This document shows positions 40,517-49,133 of a stretch of DNA of 50,079 nt, one piece after another. The stretch is taken from the NCBI GenBank assembly GCA_027406905.1, contig DAHZHT010000005.1:1-50079 (forward strand), read 5' to 3'. This stretch comes from Elusimicrobiota bacterium (GTDB lineage Bacteria; Elusimicrobiota; Elusimicrobia; UBA1565; UBA9628). Under the pieces are notes generated by a model. That model did no database searches and was not told the DNA's origin. It saw only the letters and a list, made by a program, of their open reading frames with translations. A program made the translations under genes and the position numbers. How positions within the stretch are numbered: the first letter of the stretch is position 1; every line of letters starts with the position of its first letter.

Positions 40517-41293
40517 TTAGCCCCGACAATAGTCGACCGCGTTTTTTAAAATAGCCAGTCCAAAGGCCTGTTTTTGAAAAGTCTGCCTCGTCCAATTGGG
40601 ATGCTGATAATTTTTCGTGTATCTTTCAGGGTGGGGCATCATTCCCAGGCAATTGCCCTCCGGATTAGTCAAAGCCGCGATATTAAAAACCGAGCCATTG
40701 GGGTTGGCCGGATACGGCGCGATTTTCCCGTCATCTGAAACATATTGCATCGCGATTGAACGATTGCGTTTTAAATCTTCAAGCTGTTTGGGACTTCTCA
40801 AGACCAATTTCCCTTCCCCATGGGCGACCGGCAGTTCAATCATCTCCGGAAGCCCCTTAAAAAACAAAGAGGGGTTCTGGGTGTTGATACGCAAATGCAC
40901 CCAGCGATTCTCAAAACGCCCGGAATCATTAGATATCAGGCTTGCGCTCTGTTCGCAAGAAGGCGAGAACGGCAATATTCCCGCTTTGACCAATACCTGA
41001 AATCCGTTACAGATTCCAATGACAGGGCGCCCCATCCGTATGAAATTCTTAATATCGCCAATATGAAGTTTTACTTGCGCCGCCAAAATTTTGCCGGCCG
41101 AGATTTCATCTCCATAGGAGAATCCGCCCGGAAGAACAAAGATATCGTAATCCAAAAGGCGCACACGTTTTTCTTTAAATAAGTGGAGTCCGACAATCTC
41201 GGGTCTGGCCCCTAAATCGGAAAAAGCGTTGGAGGTTTCAACGGCGCAATTGGTTCCCGGAGCGGATAAAATCAAGACCTTGGGAGCTTTCAC
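40517..41293 (-). CDS. purQ: Phosphoribosylformylglycinamidine synthase glutaminase subunit PurQ
   Basis: 258 residues, class I glutamine amidotransferase. The nucleophile Cys lies in IGICNGFQVL, and the His-Glu pair lies in MMPHPERYTK. It starts with GTG at 41293 overlapping the purL stop (GTGA). It supplies ammonia to PurL. Confidence 0.95.
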   Translation of the reverse strand: MKAPKVLILSAPGTNCAVETSNAFSDLGARPEIVGLHLFKEKRVRLLDYDIFVLPGGFSYGDEISAGKILAAQVKLHIGDIKNFIRMGRPVIGICNGFQVLVKAGILPFSPSCEQSASLISNDSGRFENRWVHLRINTQNPSLFFKGLPEMIELPVAHGEGKLVLRSPKQLEDLKRNRSIAMQYVSDDGKIAPYPANPNGSVFNIAALTNPEGNCLGMMPHPERYTKNYQHPNWTRQTFQKQAFGLAILKNAVDYCRG

Positions 41294-43713
41294 GATAAGA
41301 CTGTCCTCTGCCAGGCCGCCTTGAACGGAGCCACCGATTCTTCAAACAGGACTAGGCCGTCGAGCCCGATGATTTTAATAATGGGATTGGCGATGCTAGT
41401 CCCAATTTTTTTAACGCAAGAGCCTTTAACGCATTTAATAAAAGCGGCCTCGCTCTCGGGCTTGACTTCCAGCAAAATCCGGCTGGGAGTCTCGGAAAAC
41501 AACAAGACATCGGTTGAATAAATAGGCTTCTGTTTGGGAATGGCGTCCAAATCGATCATCGCCCCAAATTCCCCTGAGAAAGCCATCTCGGTGACTGCCG
41601 CTAAAAGCCCGCCCTCGGATAAATCATGGGCGGAGGCGACTAATCCCTTGGAAATCGCCTTAGAAACCGCGGCAAAATTCCTTTTGGCGCAGCGAGCGTC
41701 CACGCGAGGAACGACTCCTCCAGAGATCCCATTTAATTCGTTATAAAGAGAGCCTCCCATATCTTCCCCGGTTTGACCAACCATATAAAGAGAATTTCCC
41801 GGGCCTTTCATGTCCATGGTAATGGCCTTTTCGATGTTGGGAATCGGGGCAATCGAAGAAATGAGAAGGGTTCCTGGAACGGAAATTGTTTTTCCAAAAG
41901 CGTCTTTTGACTCATTATAAAGACTGTCTTTTCCGGAAATAAAGGGGACCTGAAATCCCAGAGACGCGTCGCGGCAACCCAAGGCCGCTCGCACTAAAGA
42001 ACCCAAAACCTGGGGATTTTCTGGATTACCCCAACAGAAATTATCCAAAAACGCCGCCCGTGAAATATCGGCCCCCACGCAAAGAATGTTCCGAAGGGCT
42101 TCGTCGGCGCAAAGCCAGGCCATTAAATAAGGATCTAGTTTCCCCGAAGACGGGTTGAGCCCATGCCCGATGGTAAAGCCGGACAAATCCGAAGTGTCTC
42201 TAGTCGCCGCCTGCGGCCAGATAACGCAAGCGTCTCCAGGGCCGTCATGCCGCGCCCCCTGAAGAGGCTTAATCACGGTTCCCCCTTGAACTTCGTGATC
42301 ATATTGCCGAATCAACCACTCGCGACTGCAGACGTTTAAATGCGACAAAATTTCCTTGAGCTGTTCCGGCAAGGGCTTGGACTGATGCGGCGCGCGGGAT
42401 TCCGACGGTTTTACAGGATTATAGACGGCCTTTTTTTCTTCTATCGGAAGCCCATTATTGAGAAATTTAAGAGAGAGGTTAACCAGGTTTTGACCGTTCC
42501 AGGAAACTTCAATGCGACCGGTTTTGACAAATTCGCCGATCACGCGAATTTTGACTCCCTCATCGGCAAAAACTTTTTCAAAAGCCTTTAAATTTGATGG
42601 AGGAACGGCGAAAACCATCCGTTCCTGGGATTCCGAAACCCAGATTTCCCAAGGCTCCATATCGGAAGCCTTGAGAATTTCTTTATCAAGAGAAACGCGA
42701 GCCCCGACAATATCCGCCATTTCGGTGACGGCCGAGGAAAATCCCCCCGCCCCGCAATCGGTGACCGAGCGGTACAATTTTTGATCCCGCGCTTTTAAAA
42801 GCGCTTCCATAACGCGTTTTTCATTGAGTGGATGCCCAATTTGGACTGCGGTCGAGTGATCATCTCCGTTTAAATTCGCGGAGGAAAAAGTAGCCCCGTG
42901 AAGCCCGTCTTTGCCGGTGAACCCTCCGGCGGCCACGATTAAATCTCCCGGGCGAATTTCTTTTTTAACCGCTTGCGCCGGCAAAACCCCGACGCAACCG
43001 ACAAAAACAAGAGGGTTTAAGGCGTATCCATCGTCGAAATAAAGCCCGCCTGCTGCGGTCGGAATTCCCATTCGGTTTCCATAATCCCTGACTCCCGCGA
43101 CAAGACCGCGCAAAATTCTCTCTGCGGAGAGAGCGGAAGCCGGCAATGGCAGTTTTTTATTTGGAGGAGCCACGCAGAAAACATTGGTTGATAAAACGGG
43201 TTTCGCTCCAAGCCCGGCGGCCAAAACATCCCGAATGACTCCGCCAAGGCCTGTCTCCGCGCCGCCCTTTGGCTCAATGGCGCAAGGATGATTATGGGTC
43301 TCGACTTTAAAGGCCAAGGCCCATTTGCCTTTACTCCCGAAGCTGACGATTCCGGCATTGTCTTTAAAAACCGACAGGCACCAGGGCTTTTTAGTCTGGC
43401 GGGTGGCTCGCGCGATGGTTTCCTCAAAAAGATTTTTAATTAAAACGGTTTTAGAGCCCTCTTGATAGCGAATGGGGGACTTAAAGGTTTTATGCCGGCA
43501 ATGCTCCGACCAACTTTGAGCGATTGTCTCCATTTCCGCGCGGGTGGGATTTCTTTTAAGAGACCTAAAATGCGCCTGAACGGTTAAAATTTCTTTCTCG
43601 TTTAAAGACCAAAGATTTTGAACGCTCAAATTCATCAACCCCTTTGGAGTCAAGGAGTTGAAATCAGCAATCTCCCGGGAAGACTGGATCGCGCTTTCTA
43701 TTTTCTCGGTCAT
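41290..43713 (-). CDS. purL: Phosphoribosylformylglycinamidine synthase PurL (small form)
   Basis: 807 residues, the synthetase subunit of the PurLQS complex. The motifs QSWSEHCRHKTF, FKVETHNHPCAIEP, GGAETGLGGVIRDVLAAG and AHDLSEGGLLAAVTEM are diagnostic. The start was set at ATG 43713, which overlaps the purS stop (ATGA); the frame extends 16 codons further back without support. It converts FGAR to FGAM. It is somewhat longer than typical small PurL proteins. Confidence 0.95.
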   Translation of the reverse strand: MTEKIESAIQSSREIADFNSLTPKGLMNLSVQNLWSLNEKEILTVQAHFRSLKRNPTRAEMETIAQSWSEHCRHKTFKSPIRYQEGSKTVLIKNLFEETIARATRQTKKPWCLSVFKDNAGIVSFGSKGKWALAFKVETHNHPCAIEPKGGAETGLGGVIRDVLAAGLGAKPVLSTNVFCVAPPNKKLPLPASALSAERILRGLVAGVRDYGNRMGIPTAAGGLYFDDGYALNPLVFVGCVGVLPAQAVKKEIRPGDLIVAAGGFTGKDGLHGATFSSANLNGDDHSTAVQIGHPLNEKRVMEALLKARDQKLYRSVTDCGAGGFSSAVTEMADIVGARVSLDKEILKASDMEPWEIWVSESQERMVFAVPPSNLKAFEKVFADEGVKIRVIGEFVKTGRIEVSWNGQNLVNLSLKFLNNGLPIEEKKAVYNPVKPSESRAPHQSKPLPEQLKEILSHLNVCSREWLIRQYDHEVQGGTVIKPLQGARHDGPGDACVIWPQAATRDTSDLSGFTIGHGLNPSSGKLDPYLMAWLCADEALRNILCVGADISRAAFLDNFCWGNPENPQVLGSLVRAALGCRDASLGFQVPFISGKDSLYNESKDAFGKTISVPGTLLISSIAPIPNIEKAITMDMKGPGNSLYMVGQTGEDMGGSLYNELNGISGGVVPRVDARCAKRNFAAVSKAISKGLVASAHDLSEGGLLAAVTEMAFSGEFGAMIDLDAIPKQKPIYSTDVLLFSETPSRILLEVKPESEAAFIKCVKGSCVKKIGTSIANPIIKIIGLDGLVLFEESVAPFKAAWQRTVLS

Positions 43714-44189
43714 GAACAAGCCGTCACAGAATAAAGATGAATGATCGGATTTAAAAGGCATTTCGCGGCCGCCGCTTCAATCTGAGGCTTGCCGCATTTA
43801 GATTCAATTTTATAAACCGAAGAGATGCGAACAAAATCCGGAGCGGGAAAGCCCATCTCAATCATCGCGCTTTTAATGGTATCGGCCTCCGGATCTAAAA
43901 CCGTGGGTTTGAGCTTGACCTCGATTTTCCAAAAGGGCCCTTGGCTTGACGGCATTTGAGACAAAACTCGAAAGTCCTCGATAATCTGATCGCAAAGAAG
44001 ATCGCGGCTTAAGCGATTGATATGAGTGACGGTGAAATTTCCGCGAATTTCATAGAGGCGGCTTCTGCGAACCCGAACGACCGAAGGCGCTCCGGAGGCT
44101 TTCAAAAGAGACGCCGTGGACAAAGATTCCGCATCGCCATATTCTGATTTAAGTGAAACCTCTATTTTATGTGTCGCTGCCGCAATCAT
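43710..44189 (-). CDS. purS: Tandem PurS-domain protein
   Basis: 159 residues, about twice the usual PurS (about 80). Two similar halves are visible: KIEVSLKSEYGDAES to QIIEDFRVL (about 8-75), and KIEVKLKPTVLDPEADTIK to LLNPIIHLYSV (about 88-155). Each has the PurS pattern of a strand, helix, RISSVYKIE/RRSRLYEIR strand, helix, and NPIIHxY/DQIIEDF ending. PurS normally dimerises to bridge PurL and PurQ, so this looks like a covalent dimer. It is coupled to purC and purL by 4-base overlaps. Confidence 0.85.
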   Translation of the reverse strand: MIAAATHKIEVSLKSEYGDAESLSTASLLKASGAPSVVRVRRSRLYEIRGNFTVTHINRLSRDLLCDQIIEDFRVLSQMPSSQGPFWKIEVKLKPTVLDPEADTIKSAMIEMGFPAPDFVRISSVYKIESKCGKPQIEAAAAKCLLNPIIHLYSVTACS

Positions 44190-45088
44190 GAGGCCTTAAG
44201 CATCTTTAAAAATTGAAGGTACCGACTTTTGGTCTGATCAATAATTTCTTGTGGAAGAATAGGGGGCTTTGAGTTCTTATCCCAGCCTGTTGTTTCTAAA
44301 TAATCCCGAACGAATTGTTTGTCGAAACTGGCCGGAGACGAGCCAGGTCGGTAAAGGGCGGCATCCCAAAAACGAGAGGAATCCGGAGTCAGGATTTCAT
44401 CGATAATAATCAATTCAGAGCCGACAAAACCGAACTCAAATTTAGTGTCAGCCAAGATGAGGCTGTGGGATCTGGAATAAGCGGAAGCGAACTCGTAAAT
44501 TTGAAGGGTCGCCTTTCTAAGCTTTGAGGCGGTTTCAGATCCGAGCAGAGATTTAAGCTCTTCAAAAGAGATGTTTCGATCATGCCCTTGATCGGCCTTG
44601 GTGGACGGAGTAAACAAGGGATGGGGCAAAATCGAAGCTTCCAGCAAGCCCTCCGGCAAAGGTTCTCCGCAAACCGAGCGGGATTTTTTGTATTCCTTAA
44701 AACCCGAGCCGGCCAAATAACCACGGGCGATGCACTCGGCGTTTACGCGCTTGGCCTTTTTGACCAGCATCGTTCGTCCTTCCAGATTTTCCCACAGAGC
44801 CCGAGCGCTTGAAGGCAGTCGTTTTTTAATTTCTCTAAGATCCGTGGTAATCAGATGGTTGGGAATTATCTTTTTCGTCAAATCAAACCACAAGAGGCTT
44901 GCCGCGGTTAAAATTTTTCCCTTATCAGGAATTGGGGTTTCTAAAACCCAATCAAAGGCGGAGAGGCGATCGGTGGAGACAATCAGAAGATTGTCTCCTA
45001 AATCATAAACATCGCGGACTTTTCCTTTCCTCAAAAGAGGAATTCCCGTCACCTCTAATGGATCCGCGCTTAAATTTTTTATTCCCAT
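44186..45088 (-). CDS. purC: SAICAR synthetase PurC
   Basis: 300 residues. It condenses CAIR with aspartate using ATP. Motifs: LLRKGKVRDVYDLGDNLLIVSTDRLSAFD (given here in two parts: RKGKVRDVYDLGD and VSTDRLSAFD), NAECIARGYLAGSG, and LADTKFEFGF. It is the longer plant/yeast-like form common in some bacteria. The start overlaps the guaA stop by 10 bases. It uses CAIR made by PurK/PurE, whose genes are at the other end of the window. Confidence 0.95.
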   Translation of the reverse strand: MGIKNLSADPLEVTGIPLLRKGKVRDVYDLGDNLLIVSTDRLSAFDWVLETPIPDKGKILTAASLLWFDLTKKIIPNHLITTDLREIKKRLPSSARALWENLEGRTMLVKKAKRVNAECIARGYLAGSGFKEYKKSRSVCGEPLPEGLLEASILPHPLFTPSTKADQGHDRNISFEELKSLLGSETASKLRKATLQIYEFASAYSRSHSLILADTKFEFGFVGSELIIIDEILTPDSSRFWDAALYRPGSSPASFDKQFVRDYLETTGWDKNSKPPILPQEIIDQTKSRYLQFLKMLKAS

Positions 45089-46653
45089 TCAATTGTCGCT
45101 GGTGGCTTTGAGGTGATATCATAGACCACCCGGTTAATCCCGCTTACTTCCCGGGTAATCCGGTCAGAAACGCGGCGAAGCAAATTTTCCGGCAAACGCG
45201 CCCACTCCGCCGTCATGCCGTCGATACTGGTAACCGCGCGGAGAGCGACGGCGTTTTGATAGCTTCTTGAATCTCCCATAACCCCGACAGTTCTCACTGG
45301 CAGCAAAACCGCAAGGGCCTGCCACACCTGCGAATAATATCCCGCTTTCTTTAGTTCCTCGACAAATACGGCGTCGGCCTTGCGGAGAATTTCTAGTCTC
45401 TCTTGATTGACCTCGCCAATAATTCTCACCGCAAGCCCGGGTCCCGGAAAAGGATGGGCTAATAAAATCTCATCTGGAATCTGAATTTCCGCCCCCAAGC
45501 GCCGGGCCTCATCTTTAAAGAGAAAGCGCAAGGGTTCAATCAATTTTAAACGCATTTTTTTGGGCAAACCGCCAACATTGTGATGGCTTTTTATCACGGA
45601 AGACGGACCGCTGACGGGAGAAGACTCAATGACATCCGGATACAAGGTCCCTTGGGCCAAAAAAGCTGCGGATTTAATCTGGCGAGCCTCTTTTTCAAAG
45701 ACATCGATAAAAGTTTTCCCGATTATTTTGCGCTTTTTCTCCGGATCGCTGACTCCCTTAAGGCGCTTAAGAAAAAGTTTGGAAGCGTCGATAGTTTTCA
45801 CGTTGACGCCCAGGGATTTCCCCAAAACCGTTTCCACTCGTTCCCTTTCGCCCAAGCGCAAAAGCCCGGTGTCGACAAAAAATGCGTGGAGCCTGGAGCC
45901 AATCGCTTTGTTGATTAAAGCCGCCGCCACCGCGCTATCGACGCCGCCAGAAACGGCGCAGACGACGCTTGATTTTCCCACCTGAGCCTGAATCTGGGAA
46001 ATAGCTTCTTTCAAAACATAAGAAACCGTCCAATGAGATTTTATCCCACAGATATTGCGCGCGAAATTTTCAAGAATTTTCCCGCCTTGGCTGGTGTGAG
46101 CGACCTCCGGATGGAATTGGAGCCCATAAATCTTCTTTTTCTCATCCTCAATGGCCGCGATAGGGCAATCTTCCGTTTCCGCGATAACCTTAAATCCATT
46201 TCCCAAACTCTCGACACTATCCCCATGACTCATCCAAACTCTAAACAAGCCGGAAACCCCGCTAAAAATCGCGCTTTCTTGAAGAGACCGAACTTCCGCT
46301 TCTCCGTATTCCCTTCGGTTTGAGGACCTGACCTTTCCGCCATGTTCGTGAACCAAGAGCTGCATTCCATAACAAATACCCAAGACGGGAATCCCCAATG
46401 AAAAAAGGTCGGCGGAAGTCTTCGGGGCGTTTTTATCCAAAACCCCGGAGGGCCCGCCGGAAAGAATGACGCCCTTGGGCGCTATATCGGAAATTTTTTC
46501 TTTGGAAATGGAAAAAGGGACGATCTCGCTAAAAACCTCAAGTTCGCGCAATCGCCTGGCCAACAGTTGAGTGTATTGGCTTCCGAAATCAAGAATTAGA
46601 ATTTTTTCCAAAGGCCTCACGCTGTTAGCGACTTCTGAAGATTGGCCCCTCAT
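45079..46653 (-). CDS. guaA: GMP synthase (glutamine-hydrolysing) GuaA
   Basis: 524 residues, three domains. The glutaminase has the nucleophile in GICYGMQLL, and QFHPEVAHT. The ATP pyrophosphatase P-loop is VCAVSGGVDSAVAAALI. The C-terminal dimerisation domain ends KPPATIEWE. It converts XMP to GMP. The start ATG at 46653 overlaps the stop of the guaB-like gene. About 14 residues precede the usual start (ILILDFGSQ), so a later start is not excluded. Confidence 0.96.
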   Translation of the reverse strand: MRGQSSEVANSVRPLEKILILDFGSQYTQLLARRLRELEVFSEIVPFSISKEKISDIAPKGVILSGGPSGVLDKNAPKTSADLFSLGIPVLGICYGMQLLVHEHGGKVRSSNRREYGEAEVRSLQESAIFSGVSGLFRVWMSHGDSVESLGNGFKVIAETEDCPIAAIEDEKKKIYGLQFHPEVAHTSQGGKILENFARNICGIKSHWTVSYVLKEAISQIQAQVGKSSVVCAVSGGVDSAVAAALINKAIGSRLHAFFVDTGLLRLGERERVETVLGKSLGVNVKTIDASKLFLKRLKGVSDPEKKRKIIGKTFIDVFEKEARQIKSAAFLAQGTLYPDVIESSPVSGPSSVIKSHHNVGGLPKKMRLKLIEPLRFLFKDEARRLGAEIQIPDEILLAHPFPGPGLAVRIIGEVNQERLEILRKADAVFVEELKKAGYYSQVWQALAVLLPVRTVGVMGDSRSYQNAVALRAVTSIDGMTAEWARLPENLLRRVSDRITREVSGINRVVYDITSKPPATIEWE

Positions 46654-47810
46654 TTCCCCATCCCAATTCTCTGGGTTCTCTGGAAAATTTTTCCCTCGGT
46701 CCTAATCGCCGGCGCGATGATGATTTCGGCGGACTGCATTTCTCTAATATTAGAAGCTCCAAGAGACCCCATACAGGTTCTTAAGGCCCCCACTAAATTC
46801 TGAGATCCATCGTCCAAGCGTGAAGGACCGTATAAAATTTCTTCAAGGCTCCCGGTAATTCCCACCTGAATCCGCGTTCCCCGCGGGAGATTCTGATGCG
46901 GAGTGGCCATTCCCCAATGGAAACCTTGTCCCGGCGCTTCCTTGGAGCGGGCAAAAGCCGAACCCACCATGACCCCATCGGCTCCGCAGGCGACGGCCTT
47001 GCAAATATCTCCTCCGGAAGACATTCCCCCATCGGTAATGATAGGGACATAGCGCCCTGTCCTTTTATAATAATAGTCCCGAGCGGCCGCGCAATCAACA
47101 GTAGCGGTGACCTGGGGAACGCCCAAACCCAAAACCCCCCGCGTCGTACAAGCGGCCCCGGGACCCACCCCAATCAAAAGTCCAGAAACCCCGGTATCCA
47201 TTAATTCCGAAGCGACCGAATAAGTCACGCAATTTCCGACGACGACCGGAATCTTCATTTTTTTGCAGAAAGCGCCAATATTAAACGGCGTGTACTTCTT
47301 GGCTTGATGCCTGACCGTGGTCACCGTTGACTGAACGACAAAGAGATCGCACCCGGCTTCTTGAGCGATGAGACCGTATTCATCGGCGTTTTGGGGAATG
47401 GTAGAAACCGCGCAGGAAACCTTGGCGGCCTTAATTTCGGAAACTCGCTTGGCAATGAGTTCTTTTTTTACCGGCTTTTGGTAAATTTCCTGAACCAAGC
47501 CCGTGGCCTCTTCAGGACTCGCATTCGCGATTTGATTTAAAACTTCGCGGGGATTCTCATAGCGGGTGTTGACGCCGTCTAAGTTAAGAACTCCCAGCCC
47601 GCCTTGTTTTCCCATGGCGATAGCAAAGGCTACATCGACAACGCCGTCCATCGCGGAGGCGAGAAAAGGAATTTCGAGGTTGAGAGGGCCTATAGACAGG
47701 CGAGTATCCACCTCATCAGGGTTGATCGTCAAGTCTCCAGGGACCAGAGCTATTTCGTCAAATCCATAAGCCCGCCGGGCCTGCCTGTCTCGTCCAATAA
47801 AAAAAGACAT
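46650..47810 (-). CDS. IMP dehydrogenase-family protein, GuaB3 type, without CBS domains
   Basis: 386 residues from ATG 47810, preceded by GGAGG at 5 bases. The TIM-barrel fold is complete: ARRAYGFDEIALVPG, LASAMDGVVDVAFAIAMGKQGGLGVLNLDG, catalytic Cys loop GVGPGAACTTR, phosphate loop ITDGGMSSGGDI and VMVGSAFA. No CBS pair is inserted. After this it reads APGQGFHWGMATPHQNLPRG, the GuaB3 pattern, and the Arg-Tyr flap dyad of true IMPDH is not obvious. GuaB3 proteins have been annotated as IMPDH-like; a cyanobacterial member has been reported to act as a GMP reductase. Position directly before guaA would favour IMP to XMP conversion. The first gene of the purine operon. Confidence 0.85.
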   Translation of the reverse strand: MSFFIGRDRQARRAYGFDEIALVPGDLTINPDEVDTRLSIGPLNLEIPFLASAMDGVVDVAFAIAMGKQGGLGVLNLDGVNTRYENPREVLNQIANASPEEATGLVQEIYQKPVKKELIAKRVSEIKAAKVSCAVSTIPQNADEYGLIAQEAGCDLFVVQSTVTTVRHQAKKYTPFNIGAFCKKMKIPVVVGNCVTYSVASELMDTGVSGLLIGVGPGAACTTRGVLGLGVPQVTATVDCAAARDYYYKRTGRYVPIITDGGMSSGGDICKAVACGADGVMVGSAFARSKEAPGQGFHWGMATPHQNLPRGTRIQVGITGSLEEILYGPSRLDDGSQNLVGALRTCMGSLGASNIREMQSAEIIIAPAIRTEGKIFQRTQRIGMGK

Positions 47811-47830
47811 TGCCACCTCCCTTCGAGAGA

Positions 47831-47878
47831 TATGATACAAAATACGTAGACGCGAAGAAACCGGTTTTTTGTATCATA
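47831..47878. promoter_or_regulatory. Perfect 12-bp inverted repeat in the divergent guaB3/SPFH promoter region
   Basis: TATGATACAAAA (47831-47842) and TTTTGTATCATA (47867-47878) are exact reverse complements, separated by 24 bases. Each arm contains TATCAT on the outward-facing strand, which could be the -10 of the gene on that side; -35 boxes are weak on both. It may be an operator or a pair of divergent promoters. Confidence 0.6.
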
Positions 47879-47893
47879 GCCGAAGGAGACCCT

Positions 47894-48778
47894 ATGAACC
47901 GCTTAAGTGGACTTTTAACGACCCTCGTTTTATCCTCGACTCTGGCTCTCTCCTTATCCAGTTGCGGAACCTTGATCGACCCGGGGCACGAAGGGTTGCG
48001 CCAATTAGTTTTTCGCGAGCACTCGCTTCAAAAAGAACCCTTGACCGACGGTTTTTATTGGCATTTCCCCTGGAATAACATCTTTGTCTATAAAACGACC
48101 TGGCAGAGCCGCACCGAAGAAGTGCATGTTTTAACCGAGGAAGCTCTCCATATTTTAGTTCGCGTAACCGTCACCTATCGGCCAAAAACAGCGAATCTCT
48201 ATCAATTGGCTCAAACCATCGGCCCTCATTATTACAGCCAGGTCATCCGCCCGCCGTTTGTGACCATTACGCGGACGGAATTTTCCTGGCACAAGCACAA
48301 CCGTTTAGGGCAAGATTCTCCGATTATAGAGTCCGATATCCTGAAAAAACTGCAAGCGGCTTTGTCTGATATGCCCATCGTGATCGCCCGCGTCTCAATT
48401 GACCATATCGAATACGACCGACAGGTCACCGACGCGATATCGGATAAGATTGCGACCCACCAAAAGGCGGAACAAAAAGTTTACGAAGAAGACATCGCCA
48501 AGGAAAACGCGGATATCGCCCGCACCAACGCTCAAGGCCAGGCCGACGCCGAAGATATTCAAGCGACGGGAGACGCCAAGGCAATCCTAGTCAAGGCCAA
48601 GGCCAAGGCTCAAGCTCAAATGGAAATTTCAAAAACCTTGACCAAGCAGTATATCGAACTAAAAGCCTTCGATAATCCAGCGACTCGCTATTATTTTGTT
48701 CCCACCGGGAAAGACGGCTTGCCGCTGATTATCAACACCGGCTCTTCCAACCCCAACTTTAATTCCGGGACCAAATAG
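47894..48778 (+). CDS. SPFH/prohibitin-family lipoprotein
   Basis: 294 residues from ATG 47894, preceded by AAGGAG. The signal ends in a lipobox (LALSLSSC, Cys24). The SPFH domain (about 28-200) has VFREHSLQKEPLTDGFYWHFPWN and ALHILVRVTVTYRPKTANLYQ. A long charged helix follows (about 195-260, EEDIAKENADIARTNAQGQA, KAKAKAQAQME). Prohibitin-like proteins assemble in rings on membranes and affect protease or membrane organisation. Lipidation of this class is less common than a membrane helix. The in-frame open region back to 47810 lies across the promoter and is not translated. Confidence 0.88.
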   Translation: MNRLSGLLTTLVLSSTLALSLSSCGTLIDPGHEGLRQLVFREHSLQKEPLTDGFYWHFPWNNIFVYKTTWQSRTEEVHVLTEEALHILVRVTVTYRPKTANLYQLAQTIGPHYYSQVIRPPFVTITRTEFSWHKHNRLGQDSPIIESDILKKLQAALSDMPIVIARVSIDHIEYDRQVTDAISDKIATHQKAEQKVYEEDIAKENADIARTNAQGQADAEDIQATGDAKAILVKAKAKAQAQMEISKTLTKQYIELKAFDNPATRYYFVPTGKDGLPLIINTGSSNPNFNSGTK

Positions 48779-48787
48779 CGAGTCTCA

Positions 48788-49117
48788 ATGAAGACAATTC
48801 TTCTTTTAATCACCTCCAATATTTTCATGACTTTCGCCTGGTACGGGCATCTGCGCTACCGCCAGGTTCCCCTCTGGGAGGTGATCTTGATCAGCTGGGG
48901 CATCGCCTTTTTCGAATATTGTTTTCAAGTGCCGGCCAACCGCATCGGCTATGGCGAGTTTTCGGTCGTTCAGCTAAAGACCATCCAAGAAATCATCACT
49001 CTCACCGTATTTGTAGTTTTCGCTACGTTTTATTTGGGAGAGAAACTAAGATGGAACCATTTTGTCGGATTCTCCTTTTTAATTTTAGCCGCATTTTTCA
49101 TTTTCCAGCATAGATAA
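48788..49117 (+). CDS. DUF486 / DMT-family small membrane protein
   Basis: 109 residues with four membrane helices. Family-typical strings are AWYGHLRYRQVPLW, WGIAFFEYCFQVPANRIGYG and FSVVQLKTIQEIITL. It belongs to the DUF486 group of small drug/metabolite-type transporters; function unknown. It begins 9 bases after the SPFH gene and is probably in the same unit. Confidence 0.9.
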   Translation: MKTILLLITSNIFMTFAWYGHLRYRQVPLWEVILISWGIAFFEYCFQVPANRIGYGEFSVVQLKTIQEIITLTVFVVFATFYLGEKLRWNHFVGFSFLILAAFFIFQHR

Positions 49118-49133
49118 TCCCCGGAAAAGCCCA

